From Toxorhynchites rutilus septentrionalis (taxonomy: Eukaryota; Arthropoda; Insecta; Diptera; Culicidae): 64,000 nucleotides of DNA. Numbering within the stretch: the stretch's first letter is position 1; each line of letters starts with the position of its first letter. The notes under the pieces were generated by a model, which saw nothing but the letters and a program-made list of their open reading frames with translations, had not been told where the DNA came from and did not search any database. Location: positions 50,460,285 to 50,524,284 of the forward strand of contig NC_073745.1 in NCBI RefSeq assembly GCF_029784135.1. Direction: 5' to 3'. Shown here in pieces: positions 44,596 to 55,531 of the stretch. The translations under genes and the position numbers were made by a program.

Positions 44596-45246
44596 CCGTT
44601 CTGAACCATACTTCGGACAACATCATATTTCGGACACTTTTATTCTAAAATCTTGAACTGCTTAATGCATTGATGATATAACTTTAAAATTAATATCACA
44701 ATTGCTTCTTTAGAGTAATCCCTTGGTTTCACTATCATTTCATATGAGAACTACATTTGAATTATAACATAATCGGCAAAAATCTAACAACACTACTCAT
44801 TATCGTTTGTGTTTGACGTTTGTTTATCGTGAGCACGTAGAATTTACCCGTCCATAAATATTTAAATTTCTCCCGTGTTTCATCAAATCTCATCATCGTT
44901 AACAGTTTACTGTGATTGCTTGGTGTTTCGCAGTTGACTAAAAAAAATAATCAAGTGTAGTGTAATTTTCGTCCAAAAAAATACAAAATAAAGTGTCCGA
45001 AATTTGAATTCAATCTGTCCGAAATTTGATTTGGTGTCCGAAGTTTGATTCTTATTCGATTCATTTGAAAAGCATTTTATTCGATGATTTTTTTATGTTT
45101 TCAATCAAATAGGTACCAAAGCAGAAAGCTTGGAAGCATATTGAACTAATTTATTGAAAATATCAACAAAATAATACTTGTGCATAAAGATAAGATCTGT
45201 TTTCTGCATCAGATGCCTTAAGCGTTCGAAATATGATTCAGAACGG
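44596..45246. mobile_element. 651-bp TA-flanked non-autonomous element
   Basis: Inverted ends CCGTTCTGAACCATACTTCG and CCGTTCTGAATCATATTTCG, each next to TA (44594-44595, 45247-45248). Near both ends and in the middle it repeats TTTCGGACA or GTCCGAAATTTGA. It may be a non-autonomous Tc1/pogo-type element; no transposase is present. Confidence 0.8.
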
Positions 45247-45633
45247 TACTAATTAACGGAAAACTCACTTGTAACATCCCAATCTTTCGTTCGGTAGGAC
45301 AAAGTGATCTGTAAATAACCGCTCTCCGATGCTGAACATGCCTAACTCAGCTGTATTAAAAATAACGTCGCAAAATTCGGGAAATATTCGGGAACGAAGG
45401 TACCCAGAAAAGGTGGTCTGAATCTGGTTCTTCTATTACACAAGTGCAGGTATAGAGATTTGGATAGCACTCGTTTCCCTAAGTTCTTCCCAAGTTATTT
45501 AGATAATCCTTCAAATATTTCGGCCATTTCATCATGTTTTCAACACCCCACATGTACTCTGCAGATAAAAATGTATCAGCAGTTCGCCATGTCAAATTTA
45601 CTCTCCGTAGACTTGGGCCTAGAACACAGAGTT

Positions 45634-46060
45634 CATAACATTTTGGAAGTGAAAAACTTAAAAGTTAATTATTTTTAATGTGTTATTATTAATTTTATCC
45701 TTAAAATTTATATTAAACTAGATTGTTTCTGTCAATAAAATTGAAGTTTTTTAACCGCTCTATAGTTTTTTCTTTGACGCCCAACTTCTATCTTGGCTTA
45801 CTTGGCTGCAATATCGATATAAACAATTACTGGTGAAAATTCGAGAAAACTCTTCAAACGATTTTTATCCCACTGTACATGTAATAGCCACTTAAACTTC
45901 ACCTTAACGTTGAAAGGTTACATTTCTTCTTATTTAATTTTGAAAATTTTTGAGCCATATTTTAAATATAAAAAATATTTTTTTTTCCAAACAATATACA
46001 TTCCAAAATTGTATATAATCGAATCACATATAATTGAGTCTGTATATAATCGAGTCCGAC
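45634..46060 (-). repeat. Interspersed repeat ending TATATAATCGAGTCCGA, copy 1
   Basis: Reverse-complement match to 50412-51113. Shared landmarks: GAAGTGAAAAACTTAAAAG, ATATCGATATAAAC, ACTGTACATG, and the TATATAATCGAGTC end. The end sequence also appears in part near 42580. No coding content. Confidence 0.65.
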
Positions 46061-49000
46061 CTGTAGCTATAGGGTGTGAACAAATTTAATCAGAATAAGT
46101 CGAATATCTATAGCGATTTTTCTGGATCCCATATGAATATTTGTATGAATGGATTCCGAATAAAGTCAGGAAGATCACACGTTCAGTCTGTAGGATGTAG
46201 TTCCCTAAAATGGTAACAATTAACATCCGCTCGATTGATACCCTTTAGTCTCAATGTCTCTCACGTCATATATCAACTAAAGTAAATTATGCATAACTAC
46301 ATGGTGAAATGTCTTATCAGCAGCTCATACCTGAGAACATGACTTCATCTCAGAGCGCGTCGTTGTGCCGACACATTTTAATTGTAGTCCCAAGTATAAA
46401 TAAACAAAGTGACACTTCTAGAGCCAATAAATAATGGGTCTCTTCTCACCACGTGAAACTAATCGGCCCAATAAATAACATCACCGGCGGTCCTGGCGGT
46501 CCTGCTCACAATCTGTGAGTTACTAGCACCAAGGAACTAAAACAGAAAAAAAAAAACAGCCGTGGAGTCGGGCTGCAGACGCAGAAAATTAACATATTTA
46601 TTTTGTGTCATACCGTGCAGCGCCCCACCGCCCCGCGCGCTATTGGCTGCAGCATCAGAAGTCATGAGCTTGATGATGATGGGCGAAAGGAAAAACTGTA
46701 ACTGGTAATTGAAGGGACCCTCTTCGCAGTTACGTGTGCGTGCGTTGTTTTATTCTCGTCTTTTTATTTCCAAATATAAAAAGAGGGTCTCGAGAGCAGG
46801 TCATGCATTGGTAACTGCCTTCCTGTTTGCCTGCCTGCGCTTAATGTATGCTACATGTATGAACAAAAAATATACACAAAGCATCAAATATATCACGGCT
46901 ACCCTCGGACGACGGCAGGAACTCCGATTTAGATCACCCTTGTCTCCCTCGGCCTTGTCAGAGAATGACTTTTTCCTCATCCCTTCGACATATATTTTCT
47001 GTACTGAATTTGAATAATGATCTGCGCCAGAAGTGCCTCTCAAATTGCGTAAACCACCGAACTCTGCTTACCCATCGGACGGACCAAATTAGTTATGATG
47101 GTTTGCGTGGATTTGAGCCGGAGTTAATTTGTTTGGTTTCCGAAGAATGGGACATGGTCCCATGTCCAAATATTGAAAATTGCTGGAATTTGTTCCTTCA
47201 TCCGCCTCGCAAGCAAGGTTCACAAGCCTGGACGCAATGTCAAACATCTGGGCCTGGTGCATGGTGTGAAATATGCTCTCGTCTTACACCCCGGATATGT
47301 TTCTTCGCCACGCTATTCCTGGAGAAGTGGCAGCATCTCTCGTAAACACCGTTAATGTCTTAACAAATTAGGGCGTCCTGTTACAACTGCAGTGGCTCGT
47401 AAAAACGGCCCGTAACGGCGCGACAATGATGGCGCTTCCAGTGAAGGATGTTTACGCTTTCGGGGTTTGAGGTTGCTTCCTGGCTTCGCCCATTGACAGT
47501 TTGATGAAGTGTGAAAGTGTAAACACTTCCGCGAGGTTCCACGTGGGGATGTAGGACGCGTTTAGTACACACTTTTTTTTAGTACATGTCGATAAATTAC
47601 AAAATTGGATAAACAAACAAACATCCACTTGAGTGGGTGCTTCAGGATTTGAATTGCCCCTCTCGGAAAAAAAGTACCGAGTGCCAAAAGGGGAACAGTT
47701 CTATAAAGGGGTGAATTTTTAGGATGTAACAGATTTTCTAGTGCGGCCGAATTGATTGTGATTAATCGGATAGTTTGAAACATGATATGATTAATGTGAA
47801 GTGTGTGCTTGAATGGGAACAAATGTTATTCCTTTGCACAAGTGATGGATCTAAACAGGCTCATCGATAAATGTTCCGATTGACAGCGTAATCAGCCCAA
47901 CAAAAGCCCGAAAATGCGAGCACTCGGAACTCTTTCGCGAATCGGATAATTCCAACAAAACATATTACAAACATCACACCGCATAAGTTCTCGCCTTCTT
48001 ATCGCAGCACTGTCTGGTGTCGAGCCGAGGCCGAGGCCGGGTAAGAAAAATGGCCGGGGTTGCCGAGTCTGATGACTACAATAATATCGTGTTGATGGCT
48101 CTTTTGTTTGCGGGAATGGGAGATTGGAAGGCCGCACACACACACTAGTCAATAACATTTCTTAAAAAAATCATTTCACGGTGTGCGTGGGGCGGTTTTC
48201 CGTACATGTTTTGTTATGATTGCCATTTTCGGGTGGACAGGGGATACGGCTTCATCCCCTATTTCTTCGCCGGAGATGCGAAACTGTGTAGGTGCGTGGG
48301 TGCTGATGCGTGGATTTCTTAGAACGAAATCTAGGGGGGTTGTGCGGAGCGAAACAAAACGAAACGAAGAAACGACGTAACTTGAACGAAGAAGGATCCC
48401 TCCTTCCTTCCGTGCGGTCAATGAGATGTGACGCCGAGACGGGTGCCTGTGGGGGAAATTTTCGCAATGACGGCGATGATGACGATGATGCCGATGATGC
48501 CGATGCTGGCACCATCCAGACTTGTCGGTGACTGCCGGGTACGAATCGGAGGATGGGGTGGCATTGAAGCGAGGGTGGCTTTGGGATTCAAACACCATGC
48601 TGTTGGGACCTGGGGAAACCTCCGGTGTTGGAGTTGTTTTCGTTGCTGATGCTGGTAGTGGTGTACACGCACATAAAATAAACAAACAAAACGAACAGTC
48701 GTCGGAGCGATACACAGCTCACAAGCTGGGGGGGAGTGGGGTGCAATGAATAACGACGACAAGATGTAGATAGGCTTGAAATGTTGAATTTTACCATCTT
48801 CGAAGCGTGAATTTTTACACTCGAGGGTACAACTTTTCCTCAAGGTTGAGCTCTCGTATTTGCACTCGTGTTTTTACTTAATGCCTATGTCATCATCATT
48901 GTCGTCGCCGAAGGTAACGACGTCGACGTCTACCGGATCAACGGAGACGCTGGAGAGACTTCGTTTTGGCGTGGGTACTATCCGCGAGCTTATCGCAGTT

Positions 49001-49510
49001 ATTTTTTATTAGCCCTTGTTAGCTTGAGCGGCGTTTACACAGAATTTAAGTTAAATTGAGGCAACGGAATGTTTGACGTTAATTGAATTAAAGGCTTAGG
49101 AGCGACATTTTCTTGTGCTTGTGCATTGAATTGTTGCTGAAAACGAACACGTTGCTTCCGGCAATCGTAAGTTGGCGAAAAGTTTGGGTTAACGCCGTGG
49201 AAATGTCATCCGCCAACACTCGCTTAAACGAAACGGTAGTTAACTGTCACATTACCGTCAATTAGGCAGCCGATTAGAAGATGCTATCATAGCGCAAGTT
49301 GGTCGGTTGGTCTAACTTCACAAAATTGTGCGACGCTGTGCGTTGGAATAAGCAGCTGCCGCAGAAAAGTTATGAAGTGCGTCGGAGAGATGCATTTGCT
49401 TTTGAAGAAGAATTGTTATTCACGGCGTTGAATTCACAAACTATCACAGAGCTGAGGAACGCCGTGACCCAAGCTAAAGTAATTTTGGGTTTTCTTAATT
49501 TTATTTGGTA
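46061..49510. other. Mobile-element-poor, GC-richer island in the knot intron
   Basis: 46370-49290 is GC-balanced, with no TIR, SINE or transposase. It includes a GATGAC/GATGCC-rich simple stretch (48465-48515). A 179-codon minus-strand frame (48715-48176) includes TTPTPEVSPGPNSMVFESQ, and another frame has a GIIGIIVIIAVIAK hydrophobic run, but both overlap simple repeats and neither matches a family I know, so no gene is called. The best reading is retained regulatory DNA of knot; this is inference. Confidence 0.45.
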
Positions 49511-50154
49511 ACTAGTTGAACCGGCGAACTTCGTCGTACCCAAAATTGATTTTCTGATTTAAATACTTTTAAATATTCACGTTTTCTTGCTAAGCGAACG
49601 TTCTCAGAACTCTTCATTAATTGATTACCCTTTAACCCTTAACAATTTCCTTTTACTTTGAATTTCCTAGTACTTTTACCAAAAATCGTCATTATAATAT
49701 ACAATTATTTCAGTCACTTGCAAATAACATGTTTCTCCGTTGCATGGAATACATGTTCGATACATAGAATATTATAAAATAAAGACAGCTCAAATCGGAC
49801 AATTTCTTCCTCAAATTATTCGCTTACCAACACATTTAAATAAAGAATATAGGAGTGTGTTGTTCCACTTGAAAATCCATTTCCACTTTTGAAGAAAGAT
49901 CAATTTCATTAGCGCCAACATCAAATGGACTAACAATGCCTATCATGATGTAATTGTAGAACATATGGGAATTCATTTTTCTGTATTTTCCGACCTTCAG
50001 AGTTTTCCGAAAATTTTCCGATTTTCCCTCCGCTACATTGAGCTACGGGAAGAGAAGAATACAGCAACATAAACACGGCTCAAATCGGATCATCTCTTCC
50101 TCGGGTTTTGCGCTTACCAACACATTTGGCCTTCCATTTTTATTCATATAGATA
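49511..50154 (+). repeat. Interspersed repeat with ACTAGTTGAACCGGCGAA start, copy 2
   Basis: Same family as 35443-35939. It starts ACTAGTTGAACCGGCGAACT and ends TTTTTATTCATATAGAT, with shared interior phrases (CTCAAATCGGA, GAAAATCCATTTCCAC, TCCGACCTTC). Diverged but colinear. Confidence 0.75.
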
Positions 50155-50411
50155 TGATTTCATACTTTATAGTCGGTTTTCAGAAACTACTACTTGAACT
50201 GAATCAGCACAACAAGCCAGAGTCAGTATATCATGTTTTGCGATAACTTTCATGAATGCGCCCTAAATTTTGTACTTCTTTGTCAAACTAAATAATCCAA
50301 TGAGTTTAAGTCTGAAGAATATGAAGGTCATTCACTCTTGGTTATAAAATTTCCCACATCCCTTTAACATTTCGCTGACATCAATGCAACTTTGGTTTTT
50401 TTTATACACAT

Positions 50412-51113
50412 GTCGGACTAGATTATATACAGACTCAATTATATACTGACTCGATTATGTACAATTTTGGGCTCGATTAATCACAGTTTGAAAAAAAAAA
50501 AATTTTTTAATATTTCTATTACGACTTATTTCAAGAAAAAAAAAAAAGATTTCGACGTTAAGACGTATTTTCATTGGCTAATCAAAGTACAGTGGAGTAA
50601 AAATCGTGATTTTTGAAGATTTTGATTGTATTCTCAACAGGAATTGTTTATTGCGGTGATTGTAGCGATATTGCGGTGAAATTAAGAAAGATAGAATTTG
50701 GGTGTGGAGCGATTTGAGGGTTGGTGCACCCGTGGTCGTGTGGTTAGCGTCTCACACTATCATGCCGGGTGTTCGGGTTCGATTCTCGTTCTGGCCGGGG
50801 GATTTTTTCGTCAAAGAAATTTCCTTCGACTTGCACTGTGGTCACGCGTATTCTCGAGCTTGCCCCTCGGAATACATTCAAGGCGTGTTATTTGGCTTAA
50901 GAAATCTCAATTAAAGTATTAATAAATGACGCTAGTTAATGCATAGGTTGAGACGGCAAAAGTTCCACAGGGAACGTTAACGCCATTCAAGAAGAAGAAG
51001 CGATTTGAGGGTTTAAATTGATATCAACAATCAAGTTTATTATTAATTGTTGTAAAATTAATAATAACAGCTCAAAACCACTGTCTTTTGAGTTTTTCAC
51101 TTCCAAAATGTTA
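50412..51113 (+). repeat. Interspersed repeat, copy 2, split by a SINE
   Basis: Inverse of 45634-46060. It starts TCGGACTAGATTATATACAG and ends near TTTTCACTTCCAAAATG. The SINE at 50723-50998 interrupts it, so the repeat is older than the SINE. Confidence 0.65.
50723..50998 (+). mobile_element. tRNA-derived SINE, family 1, copy 4
   Basis: The A box region (GTGGTCGTGTGGTTAGCGTC) has changed bases; the B box GGTTCGATTCTC and the body are like the other copies, with a GAAGAAGAAG tail. A 15-bp duplication AGCGATTTGAGGGTT lies at 50708-50722 and 50999-51013. Confidence 0.95.
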
Positions 51114-51146
51114 TTTAAATCCACTAATTTAGATGTTCCACTACTA

Positions 51147-52104
51147 CACTCTGTCCAACTTCAATAAGATCACCCTGATTCTATTTCGTCGCAACACAAA
51201 CAGTTAGAATTTCAACAAGATACTTTCAAACATTGTTGAATGCTTAGAATAAAGTATATTGAACGTCAATTTCGTTCAAAAGAGTTGTTTGTTTATTTAT
51301 TGTGCTTGAATACGATAATTTCGGTAGGAGAGAGGATTCCAGAACATGTATGTAATCCTTGAATGATTTGAAAGCTATCTTGAGCTTTCCGGTTGCACAG
51401 AATCGCGTTGAAAAATACTGTTCCTTCTTCCGTTAATCACGCCAGTATCCGTTGAAACCATCAGGACCCTTCAAATTGAACTTTATTTCGTCAGTGAAAA
51501 TAACCTATACATTGAAGAACTTTTCGTTATGGTGTATAGAAAAATGAATTCTTTTGGAAACTTGACGAATTGACACGCGAGTAACATTGAAATTGGAATA
51601 TTGCTTTATTTGCATAAGCGATTTTGAGGTACTCGAAGCTGTTTTAGCTATTTCCCGCTTATCCTGATCAGAGAGCTTCGATTCACGTGGAGCTCTCTCC
51701 TTCTTACCGTTTCTTTGGGGATTCGCAAAAAAATCGAGCACTACTTAATGGGATCGTCCAATCCGACGATCAATTTCTCTGATACCAACATTTTCTTGGT
51801 GAAATGCATTGATTTGTCTTTCTTCTCTCTCCGTGAGCACTTTTACCTTCGGCATTTTCCAGATTTATTGATCAAAACAACTAAAACAACGAAGAATGTA
51901 ACTGGTCTTATAGAAACTTGACACTTGAAAAATACAAAAAACATTCGTTTACGCTCAGCGCTTATACACACACATATGAAAACCATGCAATTGTATGGTA
52001 GTCACTAATACCTATACACTAGTATATAAACTGAAGCATTGTTTGTTCACAATGACACAATGCAGCAAGATCATCACCTGGTCTTATAGAAGTTGGACAG
52101 AGTG
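51147..52104 (-). mobile_element. Tc1-like element, decayed, 958 bp
   Basis: Inverted ends CACTCTGTCCAACTTCAATA and CACTCTGTCCAACTTCTATA, TA on both sides (51145-51146, 52105-52106). A further TGGTCTTATAGAAACTTGAC copy near 51903 lies just upstream of the transposase start, an IR/DR layout. Internal deletion has shortened the element. Confidence 0.85.
51310..51855 (-). pseudogene. Tc1-like transposase, broken
   Basis: Start at ATG 51855: MPKVKVLTERE, then INAFHQENVGIREIDRRIGR, a stop, GKKERAPRESKLSDQDKREI, AKTASSTSKSLMQIKQ. Further down, VIFTDEIKFNLKGPDG gives the first catalytic aspartate and NGYWRD follows. The stretch beyond is short, with KLKIAFKSF...LESSLL; the second aspartate and third acidic residue are missing. 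It resembles Topi-type Tc1 elements of mosquitoes. Confidence 0.75.
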
Positions 52105-53118
52105 TATATCCTACTAAATTTTCTAATCTTTCAAATGGAAGAATCTGTAATTGTCGAAATTCGACCATCTGCGAAAAAAAAATTTGTTGTGTGTGACAAT
52201 ATAACTGCCACTGCCATACAAAGTGTAAATTGAAAATTTTAATCTTATAAACCATCTACTATATCTAAAAAACCGTGTCTTCATGCAAGGTACAAGACTA
52301 GTGAGTGGTCAATTTTCCCTCGGTGATCACCAAGGGTGAGAAACCGCCAAGCTCCCCGAATCTCAACGTGATGAACTATTCCTATGTTGTTCTCGAATAC
52401 ACAAAAGTTTGAATGCTTTGAAGAAATCTTTGGCCAAAGCATGGAGGGGAGTTTCACAAGACGACATTTCCTTCACTTTTTATGGCAAGAAATGCGTAAA
52501 AAATTTTGTACGACTAACTATGGGCCATCTTGTAAGTAGATTATGATTCGATTCAGTAGTGATTCGCAAATGGAAATTCGTTCCGGGAGTTTTTTTTTTG
52601 CCTCGTTCATAACGGCTACAGTATCAGTACCATAAACACTATTCGTGTTTTTAGTCGCATGGCTAGCGTTTTCATATTTATCGGATGAAAACTGTAAATT
52701 TGTAAATTTTTCAACATAATACCAATAAAATAATTCCTCTGGGAAAATTAGTACCATTTAAGAAGTATGACGATCTGAATGTAAGTCTCCAGTGGGATGT
52801 CCAAGTGCAATCTAATTCTGTACTATCGGCAAAAATCTTTTACGTTTTGAAACAATATTAGGATCTCGGATAAGCTCATTTCGTCAATTAAAACGGATGC
52901 TTTTTTTTCAAATAATTGTACACCCAAACTATCGTTGGTAGAAAAGATGCACGAATAAAAGCACCCGCACCCGCACCCGAATAAAAGCAACCGTTGGACC
53001 GTCAATTTAATCGATAATGTTTACATCAGTTTACATCATAATTATTACAAATTATCGGCGGTTAAGCAAGTTTCCATTCCCAAATCGAGCGAAATTAAAT
53101 TATGCTGCTTGGGCATTA
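52105..53118. other. Intron stretch including a mariner scrap
   Basis: Apart from the fossil at 52518-52760 and a short GCACCC tandem (about 52960-52990), I see no feature here. Confidence 0.5.
52518..52760 (-). pseudogene. mariner transposase scrap
   Basis: Reads SSDKYENASHATKNTNSVYG TDTVAVM, then jumps to KKLPERISICESLLNR. The first block fits the mariner N-terminal (YYDKGKNASQAANKICAVYG in the copy at 10471) and the second a region before the first aspartate, so the middle is deleted. No TIRs recognised. Confidence 0.55.
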
Positions 53119-54104
53119 GGGTGCCAATGAAAATGGTCATCTCGAACTTTAAAAAGTTACCCCATGAAAAATGGTCACCACCTAGAAAAAACACCCTATG
53201 CAATATATCAGCTCAATCGTACTTAAGGGAGAGTGGCGCAAAGCGGTCAAAGTTTGAATCGGCATTCCGGGACTGGTTTTTTTTTCGGAGTACGAAACGA
53301 AAAGTATGGTTTTGGGTGCCAGTGAAAATAGCTATCTCGACTTTTCATTCGGAACATGCTACGAAAGGTTGATTTGCATGATAATATACCCTATGCTCAT
53401 AATATTAGCTCATTCGGACTTCAATTACTGGTGTCACAAACGTTAAAATTGAATTTTTTTTAAAACGAAAACTCACCAAAAATCGAGGTTTTCAAAAAAA
53501 TATATTTGGATGCCAAATGTCTTAAAATTGCATTACTCGTCGGGATTTACAGTCATCTCGAAATATTATTTTTATTTATTTTAGCTAGCTATTATTTTAG
53601 CTTTAACAATAATCCATCTATTACACTTGGTCGTTTTTCCGTCTAAAAGTCGATTTTTGACAAACATTTTTTTTGAGATAACTGTAGATCTCAACGTGTC
53701 ATGCAATGTTTTTTAAAAACCACGATTTCCGGTCATTTTTCGGTTTTCAAAAATCTTAAATTTTAACGTGTGCAACACTAATAAATGAAGTTCGAATGAG
53801 CTAGTTTTTTGCATAGGGTATATTATCGTGCAAATCAACATTTCGTAACAAGTTCAGAATGAAAAACCGAGATAACTATTTTTATTGGCACCCAAAACCA
53901 TACTTTTTGTTTCGTACTCCGAAATGTCCCAGAATGTCGATTTTTGACAAATAAATAATTTGGGATGACACTAGTTTCATGAATTTTAAGACATTTAGCA
54001 TAAAAAAAAAATTCGAAAACCCAGATTTCCCCCCTAGGGTGATTTTTCGATTTTCAAAAACTCAATTTTCGGGTCGATTTTTTCCCATACATTCATTGGC
54101 ATCC
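53119..54104. mobile_element. 986-bp long-TIR (foldback) element with TA duplication
   Basis: Inverted arms of about 350-430 bases: 53119-53450 pairs with 53780-54104, including TATGGTTTTGGGTGCCA and TTGATTTGCA...ATAATATACCCTATGC in both. The ends are GGGTGCCAATGAA and GGATGCCAATGAA, flanked by TA (53117-53118, 54105-54106). No ORF. The arms are diverged from each other, so the element is not recent. Confidence 0.85.
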
Positions 54105-54233
54105 TAATTGGCATGCATCGTTTAGCATAGTGTATCATCAACAGAGGCATTTTCCATAAAAACTCTGCCCAAACGCTTCAATCATAGTCGATAGCGATTT
54201 GGTTTTATTCTACTTCTTTTTCATATAATTTTA

Positions 54234-55529
54234 AAGGGTGTGACACATCAAATTGCATCACGGAAAAAACGCTGTAGAAATTTAATTTTTAGGAATTATA
54301 TCTTCAGCTTTCGCTTATAATCAGATAAGAGTGTATAGATCACGTTGGCCATGCTTCACTGTCAATTTTTCGTAAATTTGGAAAAATGTCGTCGAACGAA
54401 AAAGAGCGTCGTGAATTAATCCTGTGCACTCATTTCGAGAATCCGGAGTTGTCACATCGGGACATCGGTAAGATGCTGGGAATCGTCCAATCCACGGTCA
54501 GCAAAGTACTAAAACGATACTTCGAGAACCTAACCATCGACCGGAAGGTGAAGAACGGCAAAAATGGATGCTCCGTCAGTGAAAAAGATCACAAGCGCGT
54601 AGTTAAGCAGTTTAGACGTGATCCGAGAAGTTCGGTCCGGGATGTCGCCAATAAGCTGAATTTGTCAAGTTCATTCGTCCAGCGGACCAAGCAGCGGGAG
54701 GGCCTGCGTACATACAAGGTTCAGAAAGCTCCTAACCGCGACGAAAGGCAAAACATGGTGGGGAAGACGCGAACCCGGAAGCTGTACACCGAAATGCTGA
54801 CGAAGACGCATTGCCTGGTAATGGACGACGAAACCTACGTCAAAGCGGCTTTCGTCAGCTGCCGGGCCTGTTGTTCTTCTCCGCAGAGGACAAATTCAGC
54901 GTTCCGGAGGAGATTCGCAAGCAGAAACTATCCAAGTTTGCCAAAAAGTACATGGTGTGGCAAGCGATCTACTCTTGCGGAAAGCGGAGCGCCCCCTTCG
55001 TGATGACCGGCACGGTAAACGGGCAGGTTTACCTTAAGGAGTGCCTACAGAAGCGCTTACTACCACTATTGAAGCAGCACGAGGGCCCGATCATCTTCTG
55101 GCTGGATCTCGCTTCGTGCCACTATTCAAAGGACGTGTTGGAGTGGTACGAAGCCAACGGGGTCACCTTCGTGCCAAAGGAAATCAACCCGCCCAACGCG
55201 CCGGAGCTTCGCCCAATAGAGAAATATTGGGCGATTATGAAGCAGGCCCTCCGGAAGAACCCAAAAAGTTGTCAAATCGGAGGCGGACTTCAAGAGAAAT
55301 AGAATTTTGTTCAAAAAAACTACAACCTGACGTTGTACAGAACCTTGTGGACGGGGTAAAGAGGAAGGTGCGAGCATACGGGCTTGGGCTCGAAGTATGA
55401 ATAAAAAGAAAATGCCAAGAGTTGTTTAATAGTTTTTATTTTACTGTCTAAAATTTTCAAAAGGATCGGTCTACTGGGCGAATTTCTACAGCGTTTTTTC
55501 CGTGATGCAATTTGATGTGATACACCCTT
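54234..55529 (+). mobile_element. ITmD37E transposon, copy 2 (1296 bp)
   Basis: Same ends as copy 1 (AAGGGTGTGACACATCAAAT and, inverted, AAGGGTGTATCACATCAAAT), with TA at 54232-54233 and 55530-55531. The same total length with different small lesions indicates two insertions from a recently active family. Confidence 0.95.
54386..55400 (+). pseudogene. ITmD37E transposase, two frameshifts
   Basis: Starts MSSNEKERRELIL at 54386 and stays open through MDDETYVKA. A lost A (GCGGCTTTCG versus GCGGACTTTCG in copy 1) shifts the frame near 54847; DFRQLPGLLFF...WLDLASCHYS...PELRPIEKYW continues in the next frame. An extra A in CCAAAAAG near 55263 shifts it again before the tail ending GLGLEV at about 55400. 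All three catalytic residues are still encoded. Confidence 0.92.
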
Positions 55530-55531
55530 TA

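Noticed and set aside
48418..48520. Hydrophobic GIIGIIVIIAVIAK run as a transmembrane exon
   Set aside because: The run comes from the ATC/ATG simple repeat read in one frame; no signal peptide or flanking exon supports it.
48176..48715. 179-codon minus-strand frame with Pro/Ser/His-rich sequence as a gene
   Set aside because: It overlaps a GATGAC-type simple repeat that keeps all frames open, has long frames on the other strand too, and shows no domain or consistent splice sites.
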